Notes under the pieces: model-generated
Told to the model about the DNA's origin: nothing
Databases searched by the model: none
The model's input: the letters and a program-made list of their open reading frames with translations, nothing else
Position numbers and translations under genes: made by a program
Shown: in pieces, positions 1-11,759 of the stretch
How positions within the stretch are numbered: position 1 is the first letter of the stretch
How the letters are laid out: each line of letters begins with the position of its first letter
Assembly (NCBI GenBank): GCA_027422505.1
Contig: JAPQWV010000017.1
Coordinates: forward strand, 20,399,501 to 20,463,500
Reading direction: 5' to 3'
Length of the DNA stretch: 64,000 nucleotides
Source of the DNA: Craterostigma plantagineum
Taxonomy: Eukaryota > Streptophyta > Magnoliopsida > Lamiales > Linderniaceae

Positions 1-336
1 CATTGAATCCCTCTGCGAGAGGCTGAAATCTTCCCCAAGGGAAGAGAAGACCACGCGCACACTGAATCCCTCTGCGAGAGGCAGCTCACTGTTCCCTTCG
101 GGAACGTCGCGCACACTGAATCCCTCTGCGAGAGGCTGAAACCTTCCCCTAGGGAAGAGAAGACCACGCGCACACTGAATCCCTCTGCGAGAGGCAGCTC
201 ACTGTTCCCTTCGGGAACGTCGCGCACACTGAATCCCTCTGCGAGAGGCTGAAACCTTCCCCTAGGGAAGAGAAGACCACACGCACACTGAATCCCTCTG
301 CGAGAGGCAGCTCACTATTCGCTTCAGGAACATCTT
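1..336. repeat. Dimeric tandem repeat (~113 bp dimer of ~59 and ~54 bp units)
   Basis: About three copies of a two-part unit are visible. Both halves begin ACTGAATCCCTCTGCGAGAGGC. One half continues with an AAGGGAAGAGAAGACCACGCGCAC-type arm and the other with TTCCCTTCGGGAACGTCGCGCAC. Each half holds short self-complementary stretches (CCTCTGCGAGAGG, TTCCCGAAGGGAA-like). The last unit is degenerate (position ~315-336). It lies just upstream of a polypurine tract and LTR, so it is probably the 3' internal region of an LTR retrotransposon whose body is left of the window. Confidence 0.85.
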
Positions 337-688
337 TCAAGATCTCCAAGGCTCTCCTCAGGCTCAGGGGGACGCCCCTGACCCGAGGCAAAGGACCTTA
401 AGTTTGGTGCGTTCGGAATCAAAGCACACTTAAGTAAAACAAAGACAGAATCTCGGATCTCGAAGGCCCATGGCGAGAGACCTTTCACTCGACAAGTATC
501 GCCTCGAGTACATTTGATTTTCAAGGCAGAGACAACAGTCGCAACCCGAAGGACGAGACAAGACAGAATCATTTGAAACCACGCTGGAGGAATCTACGCG
601 AGGTAAGTACCCCTTTTCTCAATACTCGAATATTTTACCTATACTACGTCCAATAACACTCTTTTGGACTATTTGTGAGGGGGACTAT
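337..688 (+). other. 3' untranslated internal region of an LTR retrotransposon, with polypurine tract
   Basis: No credible coding frame is present. The stretch ends in a purine-rich GTGAGGGGGAC tract (about 676-686) directly before a TG-starting LTR, the layout expected for the 3' end of a gypsy-type element's internal region. The element body lies outside the window. Confidence 0.5.
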
Positions 689-1574
689 TGTTATCCCCGT
701 ATTTTGTCTGTCAAATATTCGAGTCTACTCGAAAGGGGGAAGATATTCCCCGTGAAAAACATCTCCCGAAGAGGAAAACATCCCCGAGGTGACATAGGCC
801 CGAGGAGCGCGCTCGAGGAACGACGCCTTGCCCGAACCGTTCTCGAGGAAATTCTCGTAGACGCCAGGACCGAGGGGATGTATCGAAACATAACGGGTTA
901 GCATATCCTATGTGGAAAATCTTCACGAGCAACGAAGAGCAGTTATACTTGAACATGGCCGTTATAATTTCCACTTGGTACATGGACGTTAGTGGGTGGT
1001 TATCTAACCCACCCTCTCAATCGTGTGATAATGCTAATGCTAATTAAGGGCATGAGCTTACGGATAAAAAGGAGGTGGGAGAAAGAAAAGGGGGATCCAT
1101 TCTCTCCTACGACAACTAACTCTTCATCATTCTCATGTCATCTCTCATCACTCATCCTCGGACAAGGAACTTGGAGTCACAGTCACAAAACATCCCTCCT
1201 AGCATCATAACAAACACGCACACAAGGCTCTCTCTCTCATCTCTGATCTCAGACGAATTCATCGCCCGCCCATGGAAGAACTCGTGCCCTCACAACACAA
1301 GGCGATCATGAGGCTTCCGATTATGGGTTCTCTACTAATTATACGCTATTTCAATACTTTTATACTCTTCAATTTTATTTTCCTTTATGCTAACGTCAAC
1401 GAACAATTATTTGACTTGAGAGTCGGAGGGGCGTCGCCGAAACGGCGCCCTCTAGTCCGCTTTTTCGTGACGTTTCAGGGATCCGCTGAGGACGAAGACG
1501 ACGAACTCGAAACGGCGACGGACCGATAGCTTCCAGCGCACTGTCGGCTAGGGTCGATTTTTCGGTCCGCATCA
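689..1574 (+). mobile_element. 3' LTR of a Ty3/gypsy-type retrotransposon
   Basis: A purine tract precedes a TG start (TGTTATCCCC), and the region ends near CCGCATCA. A TATA-like ATAAAAA at 1064-1070 is followed by a CT-rich putative R/U5 region. The phrase TTTGACTTGAGAGTCGGAGGGGCGTCGCC (about 1410-1437) is typical of the U5 region of plant gypsy LTRs. No tRNA primer-binding site follows the end, so this is a 3' LTR (or solo LTR), not a 5' LTR. The exact ends are estimates, since the matching 5' LTR and target-site duplication are not in the window. Confidence 0.6.
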
Positions 1575-1865
1575 TTAAAATTGTGAGACTAATGACGTGA
1601 CTACGTGTGACACGTTGTAATATGTTAAAGTTGCTATATCTCAGCATATTAATTGCCTACGTGTATATAAAAAACACATATGTGGATTGGCTGAGACTTC
1701 AAAGATTATCTGCAAATTATATGGCTACATATATAATAAGTAGAAATAAGAATATTAAATCATTAAGAAAAATTGTGGTAAATTAAGTGGATTTTTATTT
1801 CTAAGAAAAAACATGAAAGAGATAGTAATATAAAATGGTTACTTTCAAACTTTTACTTATGCCAA
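1575..1865. other. Intergenic, no feature seen
   Basis: AT-rich sequence without a credible open reading frame, RNA gene or recognisable repeat. Confidence 0.5.
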
Positions 1866-2118
1866 TGAGGCTGAGGCTTGACTCTAGTGGCCAAGTTAAC
1901 GCACTAAAAGTTCATGTGACTAGGAGGTCAGTGGTTCAAACTCTACCTCCCGCATGACTTTCAGAAAGTCCCCATGAGCCTAAAACACATGACTATCATG
2001 TTGGGAGGATTTGTGACGTGTCCATCTGACCCCCGGGAATTAGTCTCACCTCTGGAGTATGTGGCGGTTAGCCCATAGCCGGACTGTGTGGGGATACCTC
2101 GGGACCGATAAAAAACTT
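1866..2118 (+). mobile_element. tRNA-derived SINE
   Basis: A box A-like sequence (TGACTCTAGTGG, 1879-1890) is followed about 45 bp later by a box B-like GGTTCAAACTC (1933-1943), the internal RNA polymerase III promoter of tRNA-derived SINEs. A non-tRNA body of roughly 170 bp follows and ends in an A/T-rich tail near 2118. I did not find a clear target-site duplication, so the ends are approximate. Confidence 0.6.
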
Positions 2119-2441
2119 TTATTTATAAAGTATATTTGAAAAGTGGATTTAAAGCCAACACCGTTTGGTTGCTATCTCATTTAAGGATGCTGACAAACTA
2201 TCTAAGTTGAAAAGCATCCTCTCATCGGAGTAAGTAGTATTTAATAATAATAATATTATTTAATGTAACAATTACCTTGGTTCTTGAACTCGGGTCTATG
2301 TTCTGGGCTGTAAAGGTGTATCATAGTGACCAATATTATGTGGCCCAGTAAATTTCATTGGGTTTCAATCAAACACATTATATCATCAATTTTACTATTC
2401 TATACAAAACTATATTTTCTTTGAAGAGTAATATAATGTCT

Positions 2442-3012
2442 TAATATCATCTCCAATAGTACTAAACAACAACCTATACCTAAATTCTCCTCCAACACAT
2501 ACCCAAAACCAGACCTAAAATAGGTTTTTACAATTTCTCTTTCCTCCAATACTCAAATTTGAGTTTCTACTATTCATCACCTTAAAACTTTCTAAGCTTA
2601 CCAATTGACCCCTTAAATCCTAGTAATTATATTTTCAACATAAAAATATTTTAACTAAATTTTATTATTTATATTATTCTTTTATATTATAATACATGAA
2701 TATTATTTTTAAAAAGGCTAAAATTTAGCACATTGAAAAAGACAGTAAATTACCGAATTGAAAATAGGTATACAAGCATAATAATTAAAAACGTTGTAAA
2801 TAACATACAAGCATTGAAAATAATAGTTTGGTCTAATTTGTATTTTTTGTAAAATATGTGGGTGTTATTGAAATGGTATAAAAGTTGAAATAATTCTGAA
2901 AATATTCTTTTGTGTTTGAGAATGAGGTTAACTGTTGGAGAAGAATTAATGTTGGTGTGACATTTATTGTAAAATAGATTTGGGAATTAATTTAGCCGTT
3001 GGATATGCCCTA
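2442..3012. repeat. Possible hAT-like MITE with imperfect terminal inverted repeats
   Basis: The left end reads CATCTCCAATAGTACTAAA and the complement of the right end reads CATATCCAACGGCTAAAT, an imperfect inverted match. The interior is AT-rich and non-coding. No target-site duplication could be confirmed, so this is tentative. Confidence 0.35.
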
Positions 3013-4254
3013 ATCACGTAGCAATTAATTCTTGCTGTAATAATGTTTGCATAGCAAATATTGGTTAGTCACTAAAAAACATTAAAAAAATAGGAATAAT
3101 ACGTTATTCTGACACATATTTATTGCCCTAAGCTACGATGAGCCGCCACAGCTAAAAAAGTAAACTTTATTTTTTATTTTTTGATTGATTGTTTTTGCTT
3201 TTATGAAGGTACGATTTGCGAAAGTTTCTCATGCACATGTATATAGGTTGGCGATTTGAGCTATGAGCCCCTTCTTTAATTAATTTTCCTGCATCTTTAA
3301 TTTATTATTTTAGTTTTTCTTATCTGAATGGAGTTGAATGGTAGCCAGCTTTTATTTGGTGGCACTATCCGAAAATTTATAACTTAGACAAAATTTTATC
3401 TTCACAGAGGGAATTTACTTCGTACACAAGTACATTTGAGAGTAGGGAGAAAAAATATATTTCAAGAATAATTTTCCATGATAAGATTTCAAATTCATGA
3501 GAAGTACAAAGAAGGAGGCCGATTTTATTTCTAGTTTTTTTTTTTTTTTAATGCGAAGGAAGTGTAGCATGTATATGCAGTCGAAAAAAAAAGTTACCAA
3601 AATAATACGTTGTAAAAAGAATAATCATTAAAGGATCTTAGCTCTGATTTCGTGCATTGGTGTAACAGAAGAATTATTCCATTGTGGGCTACATAAAAGC
3701 CTGAAAAGCTCCAAAATCTATTTATTGCTTGCACCTCTACATAAATACTCACTTGGAAAAAAATTTATAATTTAATACACTGTCAGGTTTTTTTTATATG
3801 TGGATACTTAGACTAAAAAATTTGCACAGGTACCCGATCCGCCGAGGTACGCCATGCAACACATTGAGGTACCCTATATCAACATATTGTGGTACGTCAT
3901 ACATTGAGAAAATAGTACGCCGTATTAGCACATTTAGATAAACCATCTATAATACATAGTTACGCCGTATATACACATTTAGGTACCATATATCAATGTG
4001 TTATGGTACGCCATACACACAGGAAGGTACGACGTGACTGAAGAAACTGGTAAAGATTAAATCAGGTACCTATCTGTAAAAATTTCTGATATTGGTACCT
4101 ATCTGTAAAAAATTTATTCAAATAGATATTTATGTGTAGATGTCACTTTAAATGGGATAAATTATAGTAGTACTCAACATTTTTATTTAATATAATCAAT
4201 TGACATTATAATTAAATAATTATGTATATATGTATATAAATTATACAATTAAAG
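3013..4254. other. AT-rich intergenic DNA with degenerate GGTACGCC repeats
   Basis: No gene is visible. From about 3829 to 4110 a short phrase related to GGTACGCCATAC/ACACATTGAGGTACC recurs several times. This cluster is flanked by inverted, related segments (AAATTTGCACAGGTACC at about 3820 and GGTACCTATCTGTAAAAATTT at about 4065-4085 and 4096-4120), suggesting an old, unclassified transposon remnant. Confidence 0.4.
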
Positions 4255-4260
4255 TTATGT

Positions 4261-4600
4261 ATATATATATAAATTATACAATTAATGTTATGGAAATTAA
4301 CTAAAAATAGTGATTAACTAAAAATTATAACTAAAAGATAATGGATAATTTCCAAATTTAAATTATTAATTATTTTCTTAAATTGACAGACCAATTAGCA
4401 ATTTATTTATACTCGCCCCGCACGCCTAAAAAATATATATATATAAATTATACAATTAAAGGTATTAAAATTAACTAAAAATAGTGATTAATTAAAAATA
4501 GTAATTAAAAAATAGTGGATAATTTTTAAAATTTAATTAATAGTTTTTTTGTGAAATTTACAAACCAATTAGCAATTTATACTCGCCTCCCACGCCTAAA
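4261..4600. repeat. Two-copy tandem duplication (~170 bp unit)
   Basis: Copy 1 (about 4261-4430) and copy 2 (about 4432-4600) share the same order of phrases: AAATTATACAATTAA, ATTAACTAAAAATAGTGATTAA, GTGGATAATTT, ACCAATTAGCAATTTAT, ACTCGCC..CACGCCTAAAAA. A partial third start lies at about 4230-4255. The copies have diverged by substitutions and small indels. Nothing codes here. Confidence 0.8.
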
Positions 4601-4951
4601 AATAGAAAGATATGTAATGTAAATAAGGGCAAACTCAACTCGAAATTAGGCTCTAAGTCAAATTTAAAGATCGAAATTTAAAATTTAAATAAGCTAACTA
4701 ATAAAATTATTCAAGCTCACGAACTGTTACGACTAAGCTCAAAATGAACAGTATATTATGCAAATTGTGGTGATTTTTACTTGGGTGGAAAGAACAGACA
4801 TTATATATAGACATATTTTTTTTAAAGTAGGATTTCATTTCAAATATCCAAATGGATACAAAGATACAACAGAACAATAACAAAAATGTTACAACATAAT
4901 GGACTATTTCTATTGCGTAAATGTCCGGTGATAGCACTGGATCCGTTCTCA
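4601..4951. other. Intergenic, no feature seen
   Basis: AT-rich sequence with no supported gene or repeat. Confidence 0.4.
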
Positions 4952-5101
4952 AACCCCAAAAGGGAGAAAAGAAACCCCGAAGGGGACTCCACAAAGGGAG
5001 GAAAGAAACTCCCACGAGGGGAGGAGAAAACTCCCATGAAGGGGAGGAAAACTCCTACGAAGGGAAGAAGACTCCACAAAGGAGCCAACTTCCCCGAGGA
5101 G
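4952..5101. repeat. Purine-rich minisatellite
   Basis: Imperfect ~20 bp units of the form GAAACTCCCACGAGGGGAGGA follow one another about seven times. Each unit is partly self-complementary (CTCC..GGAG). Open frames across this stretch are translations of the repeat and are not believed. Confidence 0.7.
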
Positions 5102-5224
5102 AAACCACACGGCAGCTGACCGCAGCACCCCTCGGCCGACCTCGGCGGTAGACCACGGTGACGTTGGCGGCGGCAGCAGATGACGGCGGCGGCCACTGGT
5201 GGCGGCAGCGACTGAGAAACCTCA

Positions 5225-5425
5225 AAATCAACACGTTTCAAGAACAATGTCCCTCTCAGTCATATCGTCGAACACCTTGCTCGCACAGTCTGTCACCCTT
5301 GACGTACTCGTCGACTAAGGCGATTTTCACGTAGAAACAATAGCCTCCGTTTTCTGCTCCTCCCCTACCCAAGCCGCTATCTCGTGCTCCGAGCCCAACG
5401 GTGGTGACAGTGGATTCCGGGGGGA
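5225..5425 (-). pseudogene. Pentatricopeptide repeat (PPR) protein fragment
   Basis: Read on the minus strand, one frame gives a stretch resembling a PPR unit start (ESTVTTVGLGARDSG), then YVKIALVDEYVKG. After a one-base frame change it continues as ASKVFDDMTERDIV, matching the PLS-type PPR motif core (VFDxMxERDxV). PPR proteins bind organellar RNA. Only about two repeat units survive, with a frameshift and no start codon, so this is a decayed fragment. What follows on the minus strand is the minisatellite and GC-rich sequence, unrelated to PPR. Confidence 0.55.
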
Positions 5426-5630
5426 GATGTGGTGATAGCAACGTGGGTTAGATTATTTATCTTTTCAAAAAATAAAAACAGCAAAGATGGGCCTCCCCTA
5501 CCTCCATGTTCCCCCTACCTCCATTAATGGAGGGGAGGGGGGAGGGGAGGAGGGGAAGGTGGCGGTGGTTTGGGGATGTTAGGGTTAGGTTAGAGAGAAG
5601 GGGGAGAAAAGAAGGGGAGAGAGACATAGT
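5426..5630. other. G-rich intergenic flank and left TSD of a hAT element
   Basis: GGGGAGG-rich sequence (about 5520-5560) with no gene. The last eight bases, GACATAGT (5623-5630), are the left target-site duplication of the adjacent hAT element. Confidence 0.6.
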
Positions 5631-8621
5631 TAGAACGGTCAATTTGGCCCGTGGCCCGCGGGCTGGCCCGCCCCGCCCCTCCAAAAGGGCGGCTGGGCTG
5701 GAATTTTTTAGTCGCGCCAAGGAGCGGGCCTGAATGGGCTAGCTCGCACGGGCTTGGGGCTGGCCCGCCAATTTTATTAATTATATATATATATGTTATA
5801 TTTAAAATATACTAATATTAATAAATATATAATTGAAGATATAAATGTGCCTAAGAGGGTGGTGAATTAGACTATAGAAATTTTATGCTTCTTTTCACAA
5901 ATCCTAAGTGTAGTGACTTGGATATGCCTACTGATGCTTATAACGAGTATGCCTGATATATCCTAGTTACGTCGGATGTGTTTCGGGTCTGTCTCACAGG
6001 GATAAAGAAATAACTGAAAAGTAAATGCGAGACAGGATTTTTATAGAGGTTATATCCCCAATTGGGGTTTACTCCTCTTTGGGGTTTGCTCCCCAAGAAT
6101 TTAACCAATCACTATAATGCACCGTAGCTGGATACAAAACTGATTGGTTAGCTCAATACACAACCGAAACAAGGCAAACACTAGCCACTACTAGGTTACC
6201 ACACGCCGAGTTTCGTTCCTCGGAATCTCCTGATCACGACAAACTAGGGGTGGTTCGGTACGGTATACCGTACCAAAATTGTGATACGGTATACCATACC
6301 GAAATTTCGGTATTCAAAAAAATCACACCAATATCATACCATAATTTCGGTATACCTTAAATTTTGATACGGTATCATACGGAAATTTCGGTATGGTATC
6401 GGTATCATACCTTCTATACCATTCATACGAAGGGTTTTTTACCATGCATGTCTCGTGACTCGATAATTCATTGTTTTGGAATTTTTAATCAATTCAAACT
6501 CCTTAGGCCCCAATAAAATAGATTAATACCAAATTTTTCAAAATAAAAAGATTTTTTAACCTTAAATAATTTACATATTTTTGCTAGTCTCCTTAGTAAG
6601 ACAAAAACTTTACATAACCACAAAATACAACTTTATATACAGATTAATTAGAACGAAGCGGCTATATTTAAAAAATTAGTGAAGATTAACAAAAAGTAAT
6701 TGCATTGCATCTTCACGCTTTCAGAAATCATAAGAAAAATTAAAAAGGCAAAAATTAAACGTTACTTGAGTTACATAAGTAAAATATGATGAGCCTAATA
6801 TTAGAAAGTTGTGTATAAGTTAATAATTGATGGGCTAAATAAGTTTATGAAGATCCTTAATTTTTCATTTTATATTTTTTGAAATAATATAATATATATA
6901 TAGGTGTGTGTATATATATAATAAATTAAAAATTAGAATTTCGGTATTCGGTATAATCAGTATACCTAATTTTAAAAACTTTCGTACCATTACCGTACCG
7001 AAAATTTTCGGTACAGTATCATACCTTACCAAAAACTTCGGTATACCAAAATTTTCGATATTTCGATACGATTCGATACGATAAGGACGGAACTTCGTAC
7101 AGACACAGCTCGCAACCGAAGGGCCCCCGGAACTCGTCCTTCCCTTCACGTGTGCGTAAACGTCGACCTTACCTACTTGGTATTGCTCACGTCAGAAGAC
7201 AGAATGTATGGTGGAGGTAGGAATATCGGGATGAATCACTCGTGCAGTGATGGAATCGCAAGTTAACGCTCAGGCAGGCAGAAAGCTGTCGCAAGTGAAA
7301 TGCTCAGGAATCTCTCAGTATCTTTCTGCTCAAAGTTCTCTCGTAGGCTTATATTCTCAAATTCTAAGTGCCTTGAAATTATGAAGTCTAGCTCATATTT
7401 AAACCTTTTCAAAACAGCACTTCACATGGAAAATCATATCATATAATAATTACCAAATAAAGCATAGTTTCCATGCAAATAGTTAATATGCCATATAAAT
7501 CATGCTTTTAATAAATCATCACAACGGTCATAAGCACATTAAAGCATGACAATATTCCATATAAGGGCTCATTTAAGCATGAATATATTCCACATAAAGA
7601 CTCAATTTCGTTCTCATGCATATTCAATCACTTCGCATATATTTACCATGTCAGAACTTTCCATAAGTGATTCCCTGCTATCTGTTTCTAGTGTATATCA
7701 ATCTATGTTAACTTTCCAATTTAGCACACAAGATAGCATCATATCAGCATGTTTTCCATATACAGCTCATAGTATTAGATCAATATACTTGCCATGTTTG
7801 GCACACAAAACAGATCAGAGCATACTTCATTCGATTTATCATATCACGACAGAATTTTCCTTATTTCAGAGATCACATCCGTTTATAGCATATACCATAT
7901 AATAGCATTTTATCCACAAAGTCGATCAACTCAAATCTTTCCCAAATATAATATTCCAATCAGCATAAGGAAATATATTAATTCAATATTGCACATTAAA
8001 TTCAGTGGAAAGCATGCAAACGATTTTCTACTCGACTTCATTGAGGAATAAACAAGTATCAACGGATATATCAAATTCCATATATAAACAGCATATTTTC
8101 GTTTTATAACTCAGTAGAATATCTCATGTATTATTTCCATATATAGCTGATAGTGATAAATCCTATCACATGGACTGTCTATAACATGCAATCATGAACA
8201 AATCACAGAATCATATGCGAATCAAATATTCAATAATTTAATCAATTTAAGCTCATATATTATGCATGGTTGAATATTATCATGAACTTAGACGTTATAT
8301 TGATCACGAAACGAATTGCTTAAATTTATAGACTTAACGTCTTTATAATTACATCGTTCATCAAAACTCTCTAACATGTATGGACAAAGGTCAACAATAA
8401 TTAAATTTATAGTTAATAATTCATTAATTAGACCATAACTATATATTAATAACTTAATTAATTATAAAATATATAACAAATTAAAGTATAAAATTAAAAA
8501 TAAAACAATAAAAAATTCTAAGCGGGCGGGCCTGGCTCGCCAGGCCCGCGGCCCGCCGCGGGATGGGCAGGGTTCCATTTTTTAGGCCCGCAACGCCCAG
8601 CCCGGCACATTGACAGCTCTA
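5631..8621. mobile_element. Non-autonomous hAT element with perfect 8-bp TSD
   Basis: The left end TAGAACGGTCAATTTGGCC and the complement of the right end TAGAGCTGTCAATGTGCC form terminal inverted repeats. Both are followed by GC-rich GGCCCGCGG/GGGCTGGC subterminal sequence (5640-5770 and 8521-8605). The 8-bp GACATAGT at 5623-5630 and 8622-8629 is an exact target-site duplication, as hAT transposases make. No transposase frame is visible in the 2991 bp interior. The interior includes a CCTAAGAGGGTGGTGAATTAG phrase (about 5850), often seen in plant copia elements, and a further inverted-repeat element at about 6245-7085. Confidence 0.85.
6245..7085. repeat. Nested inverted-repeat element rich in GGTATACC
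   Basis: The left part (GGTTCGGTACGGTATACCGTACC and variants, 6248-6415) is complementary to the right part (6935-7080, with TACCGTACCGAAAATTTTCGGTAC). The middle is AT-rich and non-coding. The arrangement is that of a MITE-like or hAT-like element nested within the larger hAT. No clean target-site duplication was seen, so its ends are approximate. Confidence 0.55.
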
Positions 8622-8629
8622 GACATAGT

Positions 8630-8739
8630 AGTTATATATGCGCATATTGAGTGGCAAGCATGGTTAAGTGCCGGTCTTTGTTATAATTGTTTGTCCTAAA
8701 TTAGAAAATGCATGCATATCATTACAGGATGACAGCTGT
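8630..8739. other. Short flank between hAT and MULE-like element
   Basis: No feature seen. Confidence 0.4.
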
Positions 8740-9304
8740 CACCCTATCGATTAAGCCGTCAGTCCCTGTCAGAAAATGGTTAAGTTTAAGGGACCTACTT
8801 TTTGTAAAAAACAGAGTAAAGGACCCAAAAATATACATTGACGAAAATACCCCTTGCCCTTTTTTCCCAGCGGGAACTCGCGACATGCTGTTTTGGTCTT
8901 ATATGAAGCGTTACTTTTACTTCTTTATTTGTTACACAGGTACAATATATTGTTACTATAGAAAATGGTTTACGTTATTTTTCAACAATATTGTGTTACT
9001 TTCCTACTGCAAAACGTTATCAATAGAATTTTTTTCATTTAACGATCGAACTCATTTTTCTTACACTGAATCGATCAAAAAAAATTCGACTACTCCATCC
9101 AACCGATTCTACGTGTCATGTTGGAGTCATTATGACTTGGACGACGCACGAGGTAGTTGCTTGTCTAATTAGGGTGCAAATTTGAGAACATAATGGTTAA
9201 TCGAATCTTGATTTCGACATAAATTGCAAGTAATCGGTATAAATTCGATGTACTCATGAGAAATCGAGGTCTATTTTACCTTATTAAGTCAAAAACACCG
9301 ATAT

Positions 9305-10430
9305 TTATGCAGTTTTCATCTGCTTTTTAGTGTCGTTTGTGGTTTACGTTATATTTCTCGCGGTGCATTTGCTTGAATGCAGAATGTGTTATTTTCAACG
9401 AAAAAAGTGTTATTAAAGTTCATCGGTATGTTACTAATAAGTCATATATGGTTATTAAACATGAAACACTTGTTATTTTATTTTCTGTTATAAGTATTTT
9501 TTTACACGATTTAGGGAAAATATAATATACGTTTCTTGCAACTAATCGATATAAATTCAAGATACCCATGAGAAATTGAGGTCTATTTGACCTTATTGAG
9601 TCAATGACGACGTGATTAATGCACTTTTCATCTTGTTTAGTGTCGTTTGTGATTTTCGTTTTATTCCTTTCGATCCATTACTTGTATACAGACTGTGTTA
9701 TTTACGACAAACAATTTGTTATTACCTCTCAGCGACATGTTACTTCTAAGTCAAAATTTGTTATTAACCATAAGACATTTGTTATTTTTTGCTATGTTAT
9801 AAGTATTTTCTTTTTACACGATTTAGGGAAAATATAATATACGTTTCTTGCAACTAATCAATATAAATTCGAGGTACCCATGAGAAATTGAGGTTTATTT
9901 GACCTTATTGAGTCAATGACGATGTGATTAATGCACTTTTCATCTTGTTTTTTAGTATCGTTTGTGATTTTCGTTTTATTCCTTTCGATCCATTACTTGT
10001 ATACAGACTGTGTTATTTACGACAAACAATGTGTTATTACCTTTCAGCGCCATGTTACTTCTAAGTGAAAATTAGTTATTAAACATAAGACATTTGTTAT
10101 TTTTTGCTATGTTATAAGTATTTCTTTTTTACACGATTTAGGGAAAATATAATATACGTTTCTTGCAACTAATCGGTATAAATTCGAGGTACCCATGAGA
10201 AATTGAGGTCTATTTTACCTTATTGAGTCAATAACGACGTGACTTATGCAGTTTTCATCTTTTTTAGTGTCGTTTGTGATTTTCGTTCTTTTTATCCCGA
10301 TCCATTATTTGCATACAGAATGTGTTATTTAAGACAAACAAGACGTTATTAACTTTCAGCGATTTATTATATTTTAGTCAACATTTGTTATTACCCTAAA
10401 GACATTTGTTATTTTTGTGAGACTTATCAA
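9305..10430 (+). repeat. Four-copy tandem array, ~313 bp period (array 1)
   Basis: Copies start with (A)TTTATGCAGTTTTCATCT-like phrases at about 9305, 9617, 9929 and 10244. Each continues with TTTTAGTGTCGTTTGTGATTTTCG, GATCCATTACTTGTATACAG, several spaced TGTTATT phrases, and ends with TTGCAACTAATCGGTATAAATTCGAGGTACCCATGAGAAATTGAGG. The fourth copy stops early, after ACATTTGTTATTTTT. The small open frames of 60-110 codons here are translations of the repeat. Confidence 0.9.
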
Positions 10431-11759
10431 CATTCATATGAAATTGACGATAATTTCAACATATACGGTCATAGCATCTGCAATCTTAGCAATTTCTACG
10501 ATTTGGGTTTATCACATATAATAATATCGATAGTTGCCTTGGTTAAACCCATTTACAAATTAATATTGCTTTCTCTGTTGCGGATCTCACGAGCGCGACG
10601 GTGTCGGGACTGAATCTTAAAATTTTGTCGACGCAAACAATAAAAATATATGTACAACGAAGCATGTTTCTAGTTGAAATTGAAGGTAACACACGTAAAT
10701 TCGAGAGACCCATAGCCTTAAAGTTTCTCGCGCCACCGTAGAGTTTCTGAACTGTTCGGCGTGATATTACAAAAAAATTTCTGGACAGTTTAATGTGGTA
10801 CCCTTAAGGGTTTAATTGTTACCAATAGAGTGTTATTTGTTATAAAATTGCCGTCTATGCACTAGGGTTTCTAGATAATTGGTTATCGTCTGCGCTAGGG
10901 TTTTTGGGTAGTTTTGGAGGTTTAGGACTTACGGGTTCGAGGTTAAGATTAAGGGTTTACGACATGAAATTTTGGGAGAATGATCCACGACTTGTGCAGG
11001 TATTCTACAACCTTAAAAAAATTTTGGGGTTCGGGGTTAGGTTTTAGGGTTTAGGGTTTCGGGCTTCGGATTTAGGGTTTTGAGCTTAGTATTTTGTGTT
11101 TGTGGTCTATAAATGTTATTCGTACTTTAATGTTGATGTTTGAACGTGTTCGTGGTGCAATTCATAATGTTATGTTCCATTGAAAGATGTAATAGTCTAT
11201 GTTTTGCAACGGAGGACTATATATTTATACATCTATCGAGATCAATATTCGTCTATTGACATCAAATTTCGCTTAATGTGTCTTTCAAACGAATGTGGTG
11301 ATTAAACTTCATCAAATTATATATTTACATGAACATCCATATTAAACATCCAAAATAAAAGTGTATTTTTGTACGAATTAATCGAATTATTGGCGGTATT
11401 AAACAGCATTTATGAGGTGTCAGTATTGATCAATGTGTTATTAGTTGAGTTCGTGTTGTTTTTTCTTACCTAACATGTGTTATTATTTCATATTAATGTA
11501 ATACAATTTTGAGAAAGTCCTGTAAATATTCTCTGATAATTCTGTTAAATTCTCTGACGGTCCAGAACCTTCTAGAATATTCTCAATGAAGTGTCTTTTT
11601 TACATGTATATGTGTTATATTTGTGGGGTAAACTGTTACTCACTTAAAAAACGTTTTAGTCTTAGAGAAAGCTAAATTTTCTCAAAAATATTCGTCTTGA
11701 TGAGTAAGACCCATCTGAAATTGAGGACGGAAAAGCTTTATTCAGTCACAAACGCTGAG
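10431..11759. other. Non-coding spacer between the two arrays
   Basis: AT-rich, with a short telomere-like run of TTTAGGG variants at about 11,030-11,085. No gene is seen. A 3' part of the array unit reappears near the right end, where array 2 starts. Confidence 0.5.

Noticed and set aside
1..336. CRISPR-like direct repeats
   Set aside because: Units are contiguous with no unique spacers and the context is a plant retrotransposon.
4840..5247. 135-codon minus-strand frame near the minisatellite
   Set aside because: Mostly a translation of the purine-rich minisatellite. Only the adjoining PPR-like piece upstream has family resemblance.
8708..9172. 154-codon plus-strand frame
   Set aside because: Spans the terminal repeat of a transposon, is rich in Phe/Tyr/Ser from AT-rich DNA and matches no family I know.
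11030..11085. Interstitial telomere repeat
   Set aside because: Only a few degenerate TTTAGGG variants, too short and irregular to call a telomere-derived tract.
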